A stretch of DNA of 62,185 nucleotides from Ramlibacter aquaticus (GTDB taxonomy: Bacteria; Pseudomonadota; Gammaproteobacteria; Burkholderiales; Burkholderiaceae_C). Location of the stretch: contig NZ_JADDOJ010000012.1 of assembly GCF_015159745.1 (NCBI RefSeq), forward strand, positions 1 to 62,185, read 5' to 3'. The notes beneath the pieces are model-generated. The model worked only from the letters and a program-made list of their open reading frames with translations. It was not told the origin of the DNA and searched no databases. Position numbers and translations under genes: made by a program. Positions 7,774 through 19,285 of this stretch are shown here, piece after piece; position 1 is the stretch's first letter, and each line of letters begins with the position of its first letter.

Positions 7774-8349
7774 TCAGCGCGTGAGGATGTACAACACCCC
7801 GGCCAGCAGCGCGGCACCGGCGACCCACAGCCACACCGGCACGGGTGCGGGGCGAGCCTCGGCAGGCGCGGCGGGCACGGCGGCCGGCGCAGCCACCGCG
7901 GCGGGGAAGCGGCGGGCCATCTCGTCGTCGAAGCGCTTGAAGAAATCCTCGGCCATGGACCGTGCCACGCCGTCGACCAGCCGCTGGCCGACCTGGGCGA
8001 TCTTGCCGCCGACCTGGGCCTGGGCCGCGTAGCGCAGCTCGCAGCCCGTGCCCTGCGGCGTCAGGTGCACCTGGGCCGCGCCCTTGCCGAAGCCGGCCGC
8101 GCCGCCCTGGCCCTCGAAATTGATGGCGTAGCTCTGCGGCGGCACGATGTCGGTGAGGGTGATCTTGCCGGCGAACTTGGCCGACACCGGGCCGATGCGC
8201 ACCGAGACGCCGACCGCGAACTGGTCGGGCCCGGTGGCCTCGACCTTGTCGCAGCCCGGGATGCAGGCCTTCAGCACCTCCGGGTCGTTCAGGGCGTCCC
8301 AGGCTTGTTGTTGGGTGACCGCGAGCGCGCGGCTGCCTTGCATGTCCAT
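7774..8349 (-). CDS. coxG: CoxG-type SRPBCC protein of the cox operon
   Basis: 191 aa. SRPBCC/CoxG fold over about residues 1-145 (LNDPEVLKACIPGCDKVE, GPVSAKFAGKITL, GQGGAAGFGKGAAQVHL), then an Ala/Pro linker and a C-terminal membrane helix (VWLWVAGAALLAGVLYIL). CoxG is thought to help recruit or mature the molybdenum CO dehydrogenase at the membrane. It is the last of the six cox genes here, 12 nt after coxE. Confidence 0.88.
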   Translation of the reverse strand: MDMQGSRALAVTQQQAWDALNDPEVLKACIPGCDKVEATGPDQFAVGVSVRIGPVSAKFAGKITLTDIVPPQSYAINFEGQGGAAGFGKGAAQVHLTPQGTGCELRYAAQAQVGGKIAQVGQRLVDGVARSMAEDFFKRFDDEMARRFPAAVAAPAAVPAAPAEARPAPVPVWLWVAGAALLAGVLYILTR

Positions 8350-8361
8350 GTCAGTTTCTTT

Positions 8362-9552
8362 TCAACGGTTCGGGGTTTTCATCAAGGCGCCGATTTTCGC
8401 AGCAAGGTCCTGCAGGCGCTCCAGGTTGTGCACGGCCAGCATCGCGTCGGCATGCCGGTGCAGCACCGCCGCACCCTGCGCCAGCGGCTGGTACTGGTCG
8501 AAGCGCAGCAGCGGGTTGAGCCACAGCAGCCGTCGGCAACCGCGCTTGAGCCAGGCCAGTTCACGGTCCAGCACCTCGGGCTCGCCGGTGTCCAGCCCGT
8601 CGCTGATCACCAGCACCAGGGTGCGGCGCCCGACCAGCCGGCGCGCGTGCTGCGCATGCAGCGTGGCCAGTGAATCGCCCAGCCGCGTGCCGCCGGCGAA
8701 GTCGCTGATCGCGGCGCTGGCGGCCGCCAGCATGGCGTCCGGGTCGCGCAGGCGGAAGGGGCCCGACAGTTCGGTCAGCTGCGTGCCGAAGGCGAACACG
8801 TCGCGCTGGCGCAGGCGGCGCGTGGCCGAGTGCAGGAAGGCGAGCAGCAGGCGCGCGTAGCGCTCCATGGAGCCCGAGACATCCACCAGCACCAGCAGCG
8901 GCAGGTCCTGCGGAACACGCTCCAGGCGGGGCAGGTCGAACAGCTCGCCGCCCGTGCGCGCGGCGTGGCGCAGCATGCGCCCCCAATGCGGCCGGGCACC
9001 GCGCGTGCCCGGCGCCGTGCGGCGCCCGGGCACCTGCGGCACCGGCAGGGGAATCTCGCGCGCCAGCCGCTCCACCAGCGCGAACTCGCTGGCCGTGAGC
9101 GCGTTGAAGTCGGCGTGGCGCAGGCGCTGCACGTCGCTGGCCGTCATGGCCGCGTCCAGGTCGATGGTGTCGTCCTTGCGCGGCGGTGCGTTCTTGCCGA
9201 AGGTCTTCTGCGGCTGCAGCGCCTCCGTCACCCGCGGCCTGCGCTTGGACGCCTCGGCCCGGCCCTCGGCCGAAGGCAGCATCTGCGAGAGCAGCTTGTT
9301 GGCCACCTCCGGGTCGCGGAAGTAAGCGTCGAAGAGCTCGCGGAAGACCAGCCGGTCCTGCTCGCGGCTGACGGTGACGGACTCCAGCGCGGCACACAGG
9401 TCGGCCTTGCTGGCGACACCGACCAGCCGAGCGGCCTCCTGCGCCAGGGCGATGCGGGCGCTGTCCACCGGCACGCCCGCGCGCCGCAGCGCGCGGCCGA
9501 AACCGGTGATGTTGTCGGCCAGCTTGCCGGTGCGCGCGTCGCCCAGGAGCAC
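8362..9552 (-). CDS. coxE: CoxE-type VWA-domain protein
   Basis: 396 aa. The C-terminal half is a von Willebrand A domain with an intact metal-ion-dependent adhesion site DVSGS at residues 224-228, and later a TRLGDS (MIDAS Thr) and ISDGLDTGE. The N-terminal half is helical, as in CoxE/MoxR-partner proteins. It starts at GTG 9552, 18 nt after coxD. It is expected to work with the CoxD ATPase in inserting the sulfido/metal centre of the molybdenum enzyme, as known for Oligotropha CoxD/CoxE; that role is transferred from the family. Confidence 0.9.
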   Translation of the reverse strand: MLLGDARTGKLADNITGFGRALRRAGVPVDSARIALAQEAARLVGVASKADLCAALESVTVSREQDRLVFRELFDAYFRDPEVANKLLSQMLPSAEGRAEASKRRPRVTEALQPQKTFGKNAPPRKDDTIDLDAAMTASDVQRLRHADFNALTASEFALVERLAREIPLPVPQVPGRRTAPGTRGARPHWGRMLRHAARTGGELFDLPRLERVPQDLPLLVLVDVSGSMERYARLLLAFLHSATRRLRQRDVFAFGTQLTELSGPFRLRDPDAMLAAASAAISDFAGGTRLGDSLATLHAQHARRLVGRRTLVLVISDGLDTGEPEVLDRELAWLKRGCRRLLWLNPLLRFDQYQPLAQGAAVLHRHADAMLAVHNLERLQDLAAKIGALMKTPNR

Positions 9553-9570
9553 GGGACGGCCCCCGCGCGT

Positions 9571-10466
<896 letters not shown>

Positions 10467-10467
<1 letters not shown>

Positions 10468-11261
10468 TAGCCCAGCGCCTTGGCGACGGCCCTCTGCGTC
10501 ATCACGCTGATCAGGTTCGCGCGGTACGCGGCCGAGGCGTGCAGGTCGCTCGCGAGGTCCGAGGCATCGATCTTCACGCCCTTGGCCGCATCCGGCGTGA
10601 AGGACTGGGACAGGGCCTGCTCCAGGCCGGCATGGCGGAACACGCCGTTGCCGCCGCCGGTGACCGCCACGCGCGCGCCGGCATCGGTCTGCGCGACGAA
10701 CACGCCGATCAGCGCGAAGCGCGAGGCCGGCTGGCGGAACTTCATGTAGGCCGCCCGCTTGGGGATGGGGAAGCTCACCGCGGTGATCAGCTCGCCCTCT
10801 TCCAGCGCCGTGGCGAACATGCCCTGGAAGAAGTCGTCAGCGGCGATCTTGCGCTTCGTGGTGTGCACCGTGGCGCCCAGGCCCAGCACCGCGGACGGGT
10901 AGCAGGCGGCCGGGTCGTTGTTGGCCACCGAGCCGCCCAGCGTGCCCAGCGCCCGCACCTGGCGGTCGCCGATGCCGCCGGCCAGGTCGGCCAGGCCGGG
11001 GATCGCGGCGTTCACCTCGGCGTTGGAGGCCACCTCGGCATGGCGCGTCATGGCGCCAATGACGATGGCATTGCCCTCGCGGCGGATGCCGGACAGGTCG
11101 CCGATCGCGCCCAGGTCGACCAGGGTCTCGGGGCTGGCCAGGCGCAGCTTCATGGAAGCCAGCAGGGTCTGGCCGCCGGCCAGCACCCGCGCGGCACTGT
11201 TGCCGGCCAGGCGGGAGGCGTCGGCAACGGATGAAGGACGCTCGAATTGGAATGCGTACAT
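10467..11261 (-). CDS. coxM: FAD-binding medium subunit of CoxL-type molybdenum hydroxylase
   Basis: 264 aa, slightly short for the family. FAD motifs AGGQT at 28-32 and TLGGSVANNDPA at 106-117 match the CoxM/CutM signatures. The protein passes electrons from the CoxS iron-sulfur clusters to the respiratory acceptor. An AAGGAGAT ribosome site precedes the ATG. It is separated from coxL by a 103-nt spacer holding a large hairpin and overlaps coxD by 1 nt. Confidence 0.93.
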
Positions 11262-11307
11262 GGTTGTATCTCCTTGGATGATGACGATGACTTCGCTTCG
11301 CTTCGGG

Positions 11308-11346
11308 TGATGCGGGGCCGGCGGCTCGCGCCGCCGCCCGGCATCA
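11308..11346 (-). other. Long hairpin between coxL and coxM
   Basis: The spacer can fold into an imperfect stem of about 17 pairs: TGATGC/GCATCA, GGGC/GCCC and GGCGGC/GCCGCC around a TCGC loop. It lies in the mRNA between coxL and coxM. On the coxL side there are three CGTCA copies, and on the other three CTTCG copies. No T run follows, so it is more likely an mRNA-stability or processing element than a terminator. Confidence 0.5.
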
Positions 11347-11364
11347 CGCGTCAGGCGTCATCCG

Positions 11365-13740
<2,376 letters not shown>

Positions 13741-13750
13741 GTCGTTCTCC

Positions 13751-14218
13751 TCAGGCCTTCATGCCGGCCGCGCCCATCTGGACGGCCTTGACGATGTTCT
13801 GGTAGCCGGTGCAGCGGCAGATGTTGCCTTCCAGCTGCTCGCGGATGGTGGTTTCGTCGGCGTTGGGATGGCGGCTGCACAGGTCGACCGCGCTCATCAC
13901 CATGCCCGGGGTGCAGAAGCCGCACTGCAGGCCGTGGCACTCCTTGAAGGCCGCCTGCATGGGGTGCAGCGTGCCGTCGGCCTGGGCCAGGCCCTCGATC
14001 GTGGTGATCTCGGCGCCGGGATGCTGGGCGGCCAGCGTGTTGCAGGACTTCACCGCACGGCCGTTCACCAGCACCGTGCACGCCCCGCACTGGGCGGTGT
14101 CGCAACCGACGTGGGTCCCGGTCAGCCGCAGGTGCTCCCGCAGCGCCTGCACCAGCAGCGTGTTCGGGGCGACCTCGACGCTGGCCGGCTTGCCGTTGAC
14201 CTTGAACTGCACAAGCAT
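13751..14218 (-). CDS. coxS: 2Fe-2S small subunit of CoxL-type molybdenum hydroxylase
   Basis: 155 aa. The N-terminal plant-type [2Fe-2S] cluster uses Cys39, 44, 47 and 59 (GCDTAQCGAC, then SC), and the C-terminal four-helix domain uses Cys99, 102, 134 and 136 (QCGFCTPG, NICRCTGY). All eight ligands are present. It moves electrons from the Mo site in CoxL to FAD in CoxM. First gene of the operon, with an AAGGAGAC ribosome site; the divergent regulator begins about 180 bp upstream. Confidence 0.95.
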   Translation of the reverse strand: MLVQFKVNGKPASVEVAPNTLLVQALREHLRLTGTHVGCDTAQCGACTVLVNGRAVKSCNTLAAQHPGAEITTIEGLAQADGTLHPMQAAFKECHGLQCGFCTPGMVMSAVDLCSRHPNADETTIREQLEGNICRCTGYQNIVKAVQMGAAGMKA

Positions 14219-14280
14219 GGATGTCTCCTTGGGGGTAACGAATCTCTGGAGCGGCCATTGTTGGACGCACCCCCTGCCCC

Positions 14281-14301
14281 AACCCTAGGCGAAACCCTAG
14301 G
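14281..14301. repeat. Direct repeat of CCCTAGG in the coxS/regulator intergenic region
   Basis: AACCCTAGGC is followed by GAAACCCTAGG: two AACCCTAGG copies spaced 12 nt apart, each containing the palindrome CCTAGG, which is rare in GC-rich bacterial DNA. Placed between the divergent coxS and GAF/Fis regulator genes, this is a likely operator. Confidence 0.5.
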
Positions 14302-14397
14302 AGACTCAGCGGGCCCCGGGGAAATTCTCAAAATGGAACAATGCACGGATCAGGTCCTGCCAGCGTCCTGCCAGCTTTACGCCTCACGGCTCCACCG

Positions 14398-15510
14398 ATG
14401 ACCCAGACCGCCCTCCCCGACCGCGCCGCGCTGCGCCTGCAGCAGATCGCCCGGGCCCGGCACGCGGTCATGCAGGGCGGGGCCGGCACGGCCCCCGCCG
14501 CCCCGGCCGGGGGCGCCGACGGGGCCTGGATCGAACGATCGTGGCGGCGCTGCCTGGCGCAGGGCCTGCAGCCCGGCCAGCCGGTGCATTTCGACCTGGT
14601 CTCGCCGGCCGCGCCGGCGCGCCTGCGCGAGGCGCACCGCGACCTGCTGCAGGCCGCACGGCCCACGCTGGAGCGCCTGGGCCGCGCGCTGGAGCACACC
14701 CGCTACTTCGCCATCCTGGTCAACGCGCAGGGCCTGGTGCTGGATGCCCAGGGCGCCATCGACCGCAGCGACCGCCGCGCTGCGCTCATCGCGCGCCCCG
14801 GCGTGGACCTGTCAGAGCGCGCCGTGGGCACCACGGCGATCTCGGTCACCCTGGCCGAGCAGCAGGCCGTGTGGCTGCACCGGGGCGAGCACTTCTTCGA
14901 CGACAACGCCTGCTACAGCTGTGCCGGGGCCCCGCTGTACGGCCCCGACGGCTCGTGCGTGGGCATGCTGGACCTGACCGGCGTGGACGTGGCCGAGCGG
15001 CCCGAGCTGCGCCACCTGGTGGCCCAGTCGGCGCGCAGCATCGAGAACGCGCTCACGGTCGCGCAGCCGCACCACCTGCTGGTGCGCCTGAACTGGCCTG
15101 GGCGGGCGCTGGGCAGCGAGGACGACGGCCTGCTCGCGCTGGACGCCGAGGGCTGGGTGCGGGGCGCCAACGGGGCGGCGCGGCAGATGATGCCGCTGCT
15201 GCAGGCCCCGGGCCCGGCCTGCCATTGCAGCGAACTCTTCGCCCAGCCCTGGGAGCCGCTGTTCGATGCCGCGCGCCACGGCAGCGCACCGGCCGAGATG
15301 GCGCTGTGGTCCGGCCTGCGCCTGGCCGCCCTGCCCATGCCGGCCGGCCAGGCCGACCTGCCCGGCGTGGCCACGCCGCTGCGCGACCTGGAGAGCGCGC
15401 TCATCCACAACGCGGTGGCGCAGGCCGGCGGCAGCGTGGCGCAGGCGGCCAAGGTGCTGGGCATCAGCCGCGCCACGATCTACCGCAAGCTGGCGCGCAA
15501 GGGCCGCTGA
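14398..15510 (+). CDS. GAF-domain/Fis-type regulator without AAA+ domain (AcoR-like ends)
   Basis: 370 aa from ATG 14398 (an in-frame ATG at 14341 is possible; neither has a good ribosome site). The first two thirds resemble the sensory part of AcoR-type sigma-54 activators: IERSWRRCL, a GAF domain with RYFAILVNAQGLVLDAQG, VGTTAISVTLAEQQAVWLHR and HFFDDNACYSCAGAPLYGPD. The end is a Fis helix-turn-helix (VAQAAKVLGISRATIYRKL). The AAA+ module with its GAFTGA loop is missing, so it cannot act as a sigma-54 activator. Divergent from coxS and so the probable controller of the cox operon. Confidence 0.85.
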   Translation: MTQTALPDRAALRLQQIARARHAVMQGGAGTAPAAPAGGADGAWIERSWRRCLAQGLQPGQPVHFDLVSPAAPARLREAHRDLLQAARPTLERLGRALEHTRYFAILVNAQGLVLDAQGAIDRSDRRAALIARPGVDLSERAVGTTAISVTLAEQQAVWLHRGEHFFDDNACYSCAGAPLYGPDGSCVGMLDLTGVDVAERPELRHLVAQSARSIENALTVAQPHHLLVRLNWPGRALGSEDDGLLALDAEGWVRGANGAARQMMPLLQAPGPACHCSELFAQPWEPLFDAARHGSAPAEMALWSGLRLAALPMPAGQADLPGVATPLRDLESALIHNAVAQAGGSVAQAAKVLGISRATIYRKLARKGR

Positions 15511-15537
15511 AGCCGCAGCTCGGCCGTGGCGGCCCGC

Positions 15538-17064
15538 TCAGTGCGCGGCGTCGGCGGCGGCGGGAACGGCCGCGCCGCGGCCCGGCCGCCGGATCAGCAG
15601 CAGCAGCGGGATGGTCACCAGCGTGATGATCATCATGGTGCGGAAGTCATCCACGTAAGCCAGCAGCGCGGCCTGCCGCGTCACCTCGGCGTTCAGCAGC
15701 GCGAGCCCGGCCTCGCTGCCGGCGCCCAGGCCCGGCGGCAGCAGGTCCAGCCCGCGGTTGCCCGGCGCCACCAGCGCGGCCAGCTGCTCGTGCGCCTGCG
15801 CCGCGTGGCGCGTGAGCAGGGCCTGCACGATGGAGATGCCCACGCTGCCGCCGATGTTGCGCAGCAGGCTGTAGATGGGCGTGCCGTCGCCGCGCAGCCG
15901 CGGCGCGAGCGTGGCGAAGGTGGCGGTGGACAGCGGCACGAAGGTGAAGCCGATGCCCAGGCCCTGGATGAAGCCCGACACGATCACCAGCTGGCTGTCC
16001 ATCTGCAGCGTGATGTGCGTCATCTGCCACAGCGCGAACGCGGTGAGGCCGAAGCCCAGCGCCATGATGGCGCGCACGTCGATGCGGTGCACCACCCGGC
16101 CGACCACGATCATCGCGATCATGGTGCCTATGCCGCGCGGCGCGGTCACCATGCCGGTGTAGACCACGGGGAAGTCCATCAGCCCCTGCAGGAAGGTCGG
16201 CAGCAGCGCCATGGTGCCGTAGAGCACCATGCCGACCACGAAGCCGAAGGACATGCCCGTCACGAAGTTGCGGTCGCGCAGCAGGTCGCGGTCCAGGAAG
16301 GAGGCGCCGCGCACGGTCCAGGTGTGGGCCACGAAGAAGGCGAAGGCCACCAGGGCACCCACCGCCTCCAGGCGGATCTCCCAGGAATCGAACCAGTCCA
16401 GCAGTTCCCCGCGGTCCAGGAAGAGCTGCAGCAGGCCGATCGCCAGGCTGAGCGTGATGAAGCCGAACATGTCGAACTTGCCGCTGGGCGGACGGCTCTC
16501 GGGCAGGTAGCGCGCGATGCCCCAGAAGGCGAAGGCGCCCACCGGCACGTTGATGAAGAAGACCCAGCGCCAGTCGAAGTTCTCGGTCAGCCAGCCGCCC
16601 ATCAGCGGCCCGAGGATGGGCCCGACCATGATGCCCGCACCCCAGATCGCCATCGCCTGGCCGACCCGCTCGGGCGGGTTGATGTCCAGCAGCACGGCCT
16701 GGGAGAGCGGCACCAGCGCGGCGCCGAAGATGCCCTGCAGCAGCCGGGCCGCGACGATGGCCCCCAGCGACCCCGACAGGCCGCACAGCGCGGACGCCAC
16801 CGTGAAGCCGATGACGGAGACCAGGAAGACCTTGCGCCGGCCCCAGCGGGCGCACAGCCAGCCGGTCATGGGCAGCGCGATGGCGGAGGAGACGATGTAG
16901 CTCGTCAGCACCCAGGTGATCTGGTCCTGCGAGGCCTGCAGGCTGCCCTGCATGTGCGGCAGCGCCACGTTGGCGATGGTGGTGTCCAGCGCCTGCATGA
17001 TGGTCGCCAGCATGATGGACACGGTGATCATCCCGCGGTGCGGGTGCTGGGCGGCCGTGCTCAT
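15538..17064 (-). CDS. DHA2-family MFS multidrug efflux permease (EmrB/QacA type)
   Basis: 508 aa with 14 membrane helices. The DHA2 motif C region (LDTTIANVALPHMQG near residue 28), motif A (GWLCARWGRRKVFL) and GPILGPLMGGWL are present. It probably exports toxic organic compounds by proton antiport. Starts at ATG 17064, overlapping the marR stop by 4 nt, so it is coupled to its regulator. No membrane-fusion (EmrA) partner is nearby. Confidence 0.9.
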   Translation of the reverse strand: MSTAAQHPHRGMITVSIMLATIMQALDTTIANVALPHMQGSLQASQDQITWVLTSYIVSSAIALPMTGWLCARWGRRKVFLVSVIGFTVASALCGLSGSLGAIVAARLLQGIFGAALVPLSQAVLLDINPPERVGQAMAIWGAGIMVGPILGPLMGGWLTENFDWRWVFFINVPVGAFAFWGIARYLPESRPPSGKFDMFGFITLSLAIGLLQLFLDRGELLDWFDSWEIRLEAVGALVAFAFFVAHTWTVRGASFLDRDLLRDRNFVTGMSFGFVVGMVLYGTMALLPTFLQGLMDFPVVYTGMVTAPRGIGTMIAMIVVGRVVHRIDVRAIMALGFGLTAFALWQMTHITLQMDSQLVIVSGFIQGLGIGFTFVPLSTATFATLAPRLRGDGTPIYSLLRNIGGSVGISIVQALLTRHAAQAHEQLAALVAPGNRGLDLLPPGLGAGSEAGLALLNAEVTRQAALLAYVDDFRTMMIITLVTIPLLLLIRRPGRGAAVPAAADAAH

Positions 17065-17507
17065 GGGGCCGCCTCGCCGGTGAGCCGGTCGCGCACGCTG
17101 CCCAGCATGTCCAGCAGCTGGGCCTGGCTGGCAGCGTCCAGCCCGCCCAGCACCTCGCGCGTGAGCTCGTCGCCGATCTTGAGTGCGCCGTCCAGGGCGC
17201 GGGCGGCGCGCGGGCGCAGCGCCAGCAGGTTCACCCGCCGGTCGCCCTCGCAGGGCTGGCGCTCGACCCAGCCCGCGGCGGCCATGCGGTCGCACAGGCT
17301 GGCGATGGCCATGGGCGTCACCCCAAGGCGCTGCGCGAGCGCCGACTGCGGCAGCGGCTCGCCCGCGGCCGAGAGTGCGAACAGCAGCCGGCACTGGGCC
17401 TGCGACAGGCCCAGGCGCTCACGCGCCAGGCGGTCGAACTGCTGGGAATACAGGCGCCCGACCTCGTTGACGAGGAAGCCGAAGCGCCGGGTCAGCGGCT
17501 TTTTCAT
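17061..17507 (-). CDS. MarR-family repressor of the adjacent efflux pump
   Basis: 148 aa. Winged helix about residues 30-100 (LSQAQCRLLFALSAAGEPLP, SALAQRLGVTPMAIASLCDR, then the wing ERQPCEGDRRVNLLAL with the conserved D-R). A perfect palindrome lies directly in front of the start codon, so it should repress itself and the co-transcribed DHA2 pump; release by a pump substrate is inferred. Confidence 0.9.
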   Translation of the reverse strand: MKKPLTRRFGFLVNEVGRLYSQQFDRLARERLGLSQAQCRLLFALSAAGEPLPQSALAQRLGVTPMAIASLCDRMAAAGWVERQPCEGDRRVNLLALRPRAARALDGALKIGDELTREVLGGLDAASQAQLLDMLGSVRDRLTGEAAP

Positions 17508-17532
17508 AAACAGGCTGATTGTAAGCCTGTTT
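17508..17532. promoter_or_regulatory. MarR operator: perfect 9-bp inverted repeat
   Basis: AAACAGGCT (17508-17516) and AGCCTGTTT (17524-17532) are separated by 7 nt. On the minus strand the spacer contains a -10-like TACAAT, and the repeat touches the marR ATG, so binding would block both promoter and ribosome site. Confidence 0.75.
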
Positions 17533-17555
17533 AGTATCTCCGCGGGTTCCGGCCG

Positions 17556-18836
17556 CTAGCCCCCCAGGCTGCTGAAGCACAGCGCCGCCACGGTGAGCGC
17601 CATGGCGGCCGTGGCCGCCCAGCCCATGCGGCGCAGGCGCGGCGAGATCGCGTGGGCGCCCATCACGTCGGCGCGCGAGGCGAGCCGCATCATCACGGCC
17701 ATGATGGGCACGGCGATCACGCCGTTGATGACCGCGGCCCAGAACAGCTCGCGCACCGGGTCCACGGGCAGGAAGCACAGCGCCACGCCGCCCAGCGTGG
17801 CGCCCGCCACCAGGCCGTAGAAGCCGCGGCCCTCGCCCTGCTCCAGCCGCAGGCTGAGGCTGCCGCGCCAGCCCAGCGCCTCGGCCATGGCGTAGGCGGC
17901 GGAGCCGGCGAGCACCGGCACGGCCAGCATGCCCGTGCCGATCACGCCCAGGGCGAACAGCAGGAAGGCGCGCTCGCCGGCGATGGGCCGCAGCGCCTGC
18001 GCCGCTTCCGCCGAGGTCTGGATCTGGGTGATGCCGGCCGCGTGCAGCGTGGCCGCCGTGGCCAGGATGATGAAGAAGGCCACCAGGTTGGAGAAGGCCA
18101 TGCCGATGTTGGTGTCCCACTTGATGCGGCGCAGGTGGTGCCGCACCTCGGCCGCGCTGTGCGGCTGCCCGGGGCCGGCCGAGCGGTCCTCCATCTCCTG
18201 GCCGGCCTGCCAGAAGAAGAGGTAGGGACTGATGGTGGTGCCGAAGACAGCCACCACCGTGAGCAGGGTGTCGCGCGAGGCGCTCAGCTGCGGCCACGCG
18301 ATGCGCAGCGCCACCTCGGTCCAGTCCAGCCGCACCGAGAAGGCCACGGCCACGTAGGCCAGCAGGGCCAGGGTGAGCCACTTGAGCCAGCGCACGTAGG
18401 CCCGGTAGGGCAGGAAGACCTGCAGCACCAGGCTGGCCAGCCCGAAGGTGACGGCGTAGATGTGCAGCGAGCCGCCGGCCAGCAGGTGCAGCGCCTCGGC
18501 CATGGCGGCGATGTCGGCGGCGATGTTCAGCGTGTTCGCCAGCACCAGCAGGCCGACCACGCCCAGCAGCACCGGCCGCGGGAAGGCGCGCTTGATGTTG
18601 GCCGCCAGGCCCAGCCCGGTGACGTAGCCGATGCGCGCGCTGATGACCTGGATCGCCGACATCAGCGGCAGGGTGAACACCACCGTCCACAGCATGGAGA
18701 AGCCGAACTGCGCGCCGGCCTGCGAATAGGTGGCGATGCCGCTGGGGTCGTCGTCGGCGGCGCCCGTGATCAGGCCCGGGCCCAGCTTGCCGGCCTGGCC
18801 GCGCAGCCAGCGCCAGCGCAACTGCAGGTTCCTCAT
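17556..18836 (-). CDS. NRAMP-like divalent metal transporter, DDDPSG type
   Basis: 426 aa, 11 or so membrane helices. First-helix motif GAADDDPSGIATYSQAGAQF (residues 25-44) and sixth-helix motif FGTTISPYLFFWQAGQEMED identify a common bacterial NRAMP subgroup that lacks the DPGN/MPHN metal site, so its ion is uncertain. Start is ATG 18836 with GAGGTGG just upstream. Divergent from crcB with only 27 nt between start codons. Distinct from the other NRAMP gene at 6043-7299: the two share the fold but not the key motifs. Confidence 0.85.
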   Translation of the reverse strand: MRNLQLRWRWLRGQAGKLGPGLITGAADDDPSGIATYSQAGAQFGFSMLWTVVFTLPLMSAIQVISARIGYVTGLGLAANIKRAFPRPVLLGVVGLLVLANTLNIAADIAAMAEALHLLAGGSLHIYAVTFGLASLVLQVFLPYRAYVRWLKWLTLALLAYVAVAFSVRLDWTEVALRIAWPQLSASRDTLLTVVAVFGTTISPYLFFWQAGQEMEDRSAGPGQPHSAAEVRHHLRRIKWDTNIGMAFSNLVAFFIILATAATLHAAGITQIQTSAEAAQALRPIAGERAFLLFALGVIGTGMLAVPVLAGSAAYAMAEALGWRGSLSLRLEQGEGRGFYGLVAGATLGGVALCFLPVDPVRELFWAAVINGVIAVPIMAVMMRLASRADVMGAHAISPRLRRMGWAATAAMALTVAALCFSSLGG

Positions 18837-18849
18837 CGCCACCTCATCC

Positions 18850-18855
18850 TAGAAT
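18850..18855 (+). promoter_or_regulatory. -10-like hexamer of crcB (leaderless)
   Basis: TAGAAT, 8 nt before the crcB ATG. There is no room for a fluoride riboswitch in this 27-nt gap. Confidence 0.45.
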
Positions 18856-18863
18856 CACAGCCC

Positions 18864-19241
18864 ATGATCGGCTCCGTGCTTTCCATCTCTGCCGGCGCCT
18901 CGCTGGGCGCCCTCCTGCGCTGGGTGTTGTCCTCGCGCTTCAACCCGTTGTTCCCGGCCCTGCCGCCGGGCACGCTGATGGCGAACCTGCTGGGCGGCTA
19001 CCTGATCGGCATCGCGGTCGCGGTGTTCGCCCAGTGGCCCGACCTGCCGCCGCAGTGGCGCCTGTTCATCGTGACCGGCTTCCTGGGCGGCCTGACCACT
19101 TTCTCGACCTTCTCCGCGGAGGTGGTGACCCAGCTGCAGAACGGCCACACCGCCTGGGCGCTGGCGACCGCCTTCACCCACCTGCTGGGCTCCTTCGCGC
19201 TGACGGCCCTGGGCATCGCCACCGTGACCTGGCTGCGCTGA
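18864..19241 (+). CDS. crcB: CrcB/Fluc fluoride channel
   Basis: 125 aa, four membrane helices. Signature GALLRWVLSSRFN near the N-terminus, GTLMANLLGGYLIG and GFLGGLTTFSTFSAEV, including the Phe-box/Ser-Thr-Phe-Ser run that lines the fluoride path. As an antiparallel dimer it exports fluoride and protects enzymes such as enolase. The short gap to the divergent NRAMP-like gene means the two promoters interleave. Confidence 0.95.
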   Translation: MIGSVLSISAGASLGALLRWVLSSRFNPLFPALPPGTLMANLLGGYLIGIAVAVFAQWPDLPPQWRLFIVTGFLGGLTTFSTFSAEVVTQLQNGHTAWALATAFTHLLGSFALTALGIATVTWLR

Positions 19242-19285
19242 GCGGGCCGGGCGCGGGGGCCTGCCGTCCACGAGGCCGCCCACGC

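Noticed and set aside
14341..14397. Upstream ATG of the GAF/Fis regulator as the true start
   Set aside because: The extra 19 residues show no family resemblance and no ribosome site precedes them; kept only as an alternative.
18837..18863. Fluoride riboswitch before crcB
   Set aside because: Only 27 nt separate the divergent start codons, too short for the aptamer, and no crcB-motif sequence is seen.
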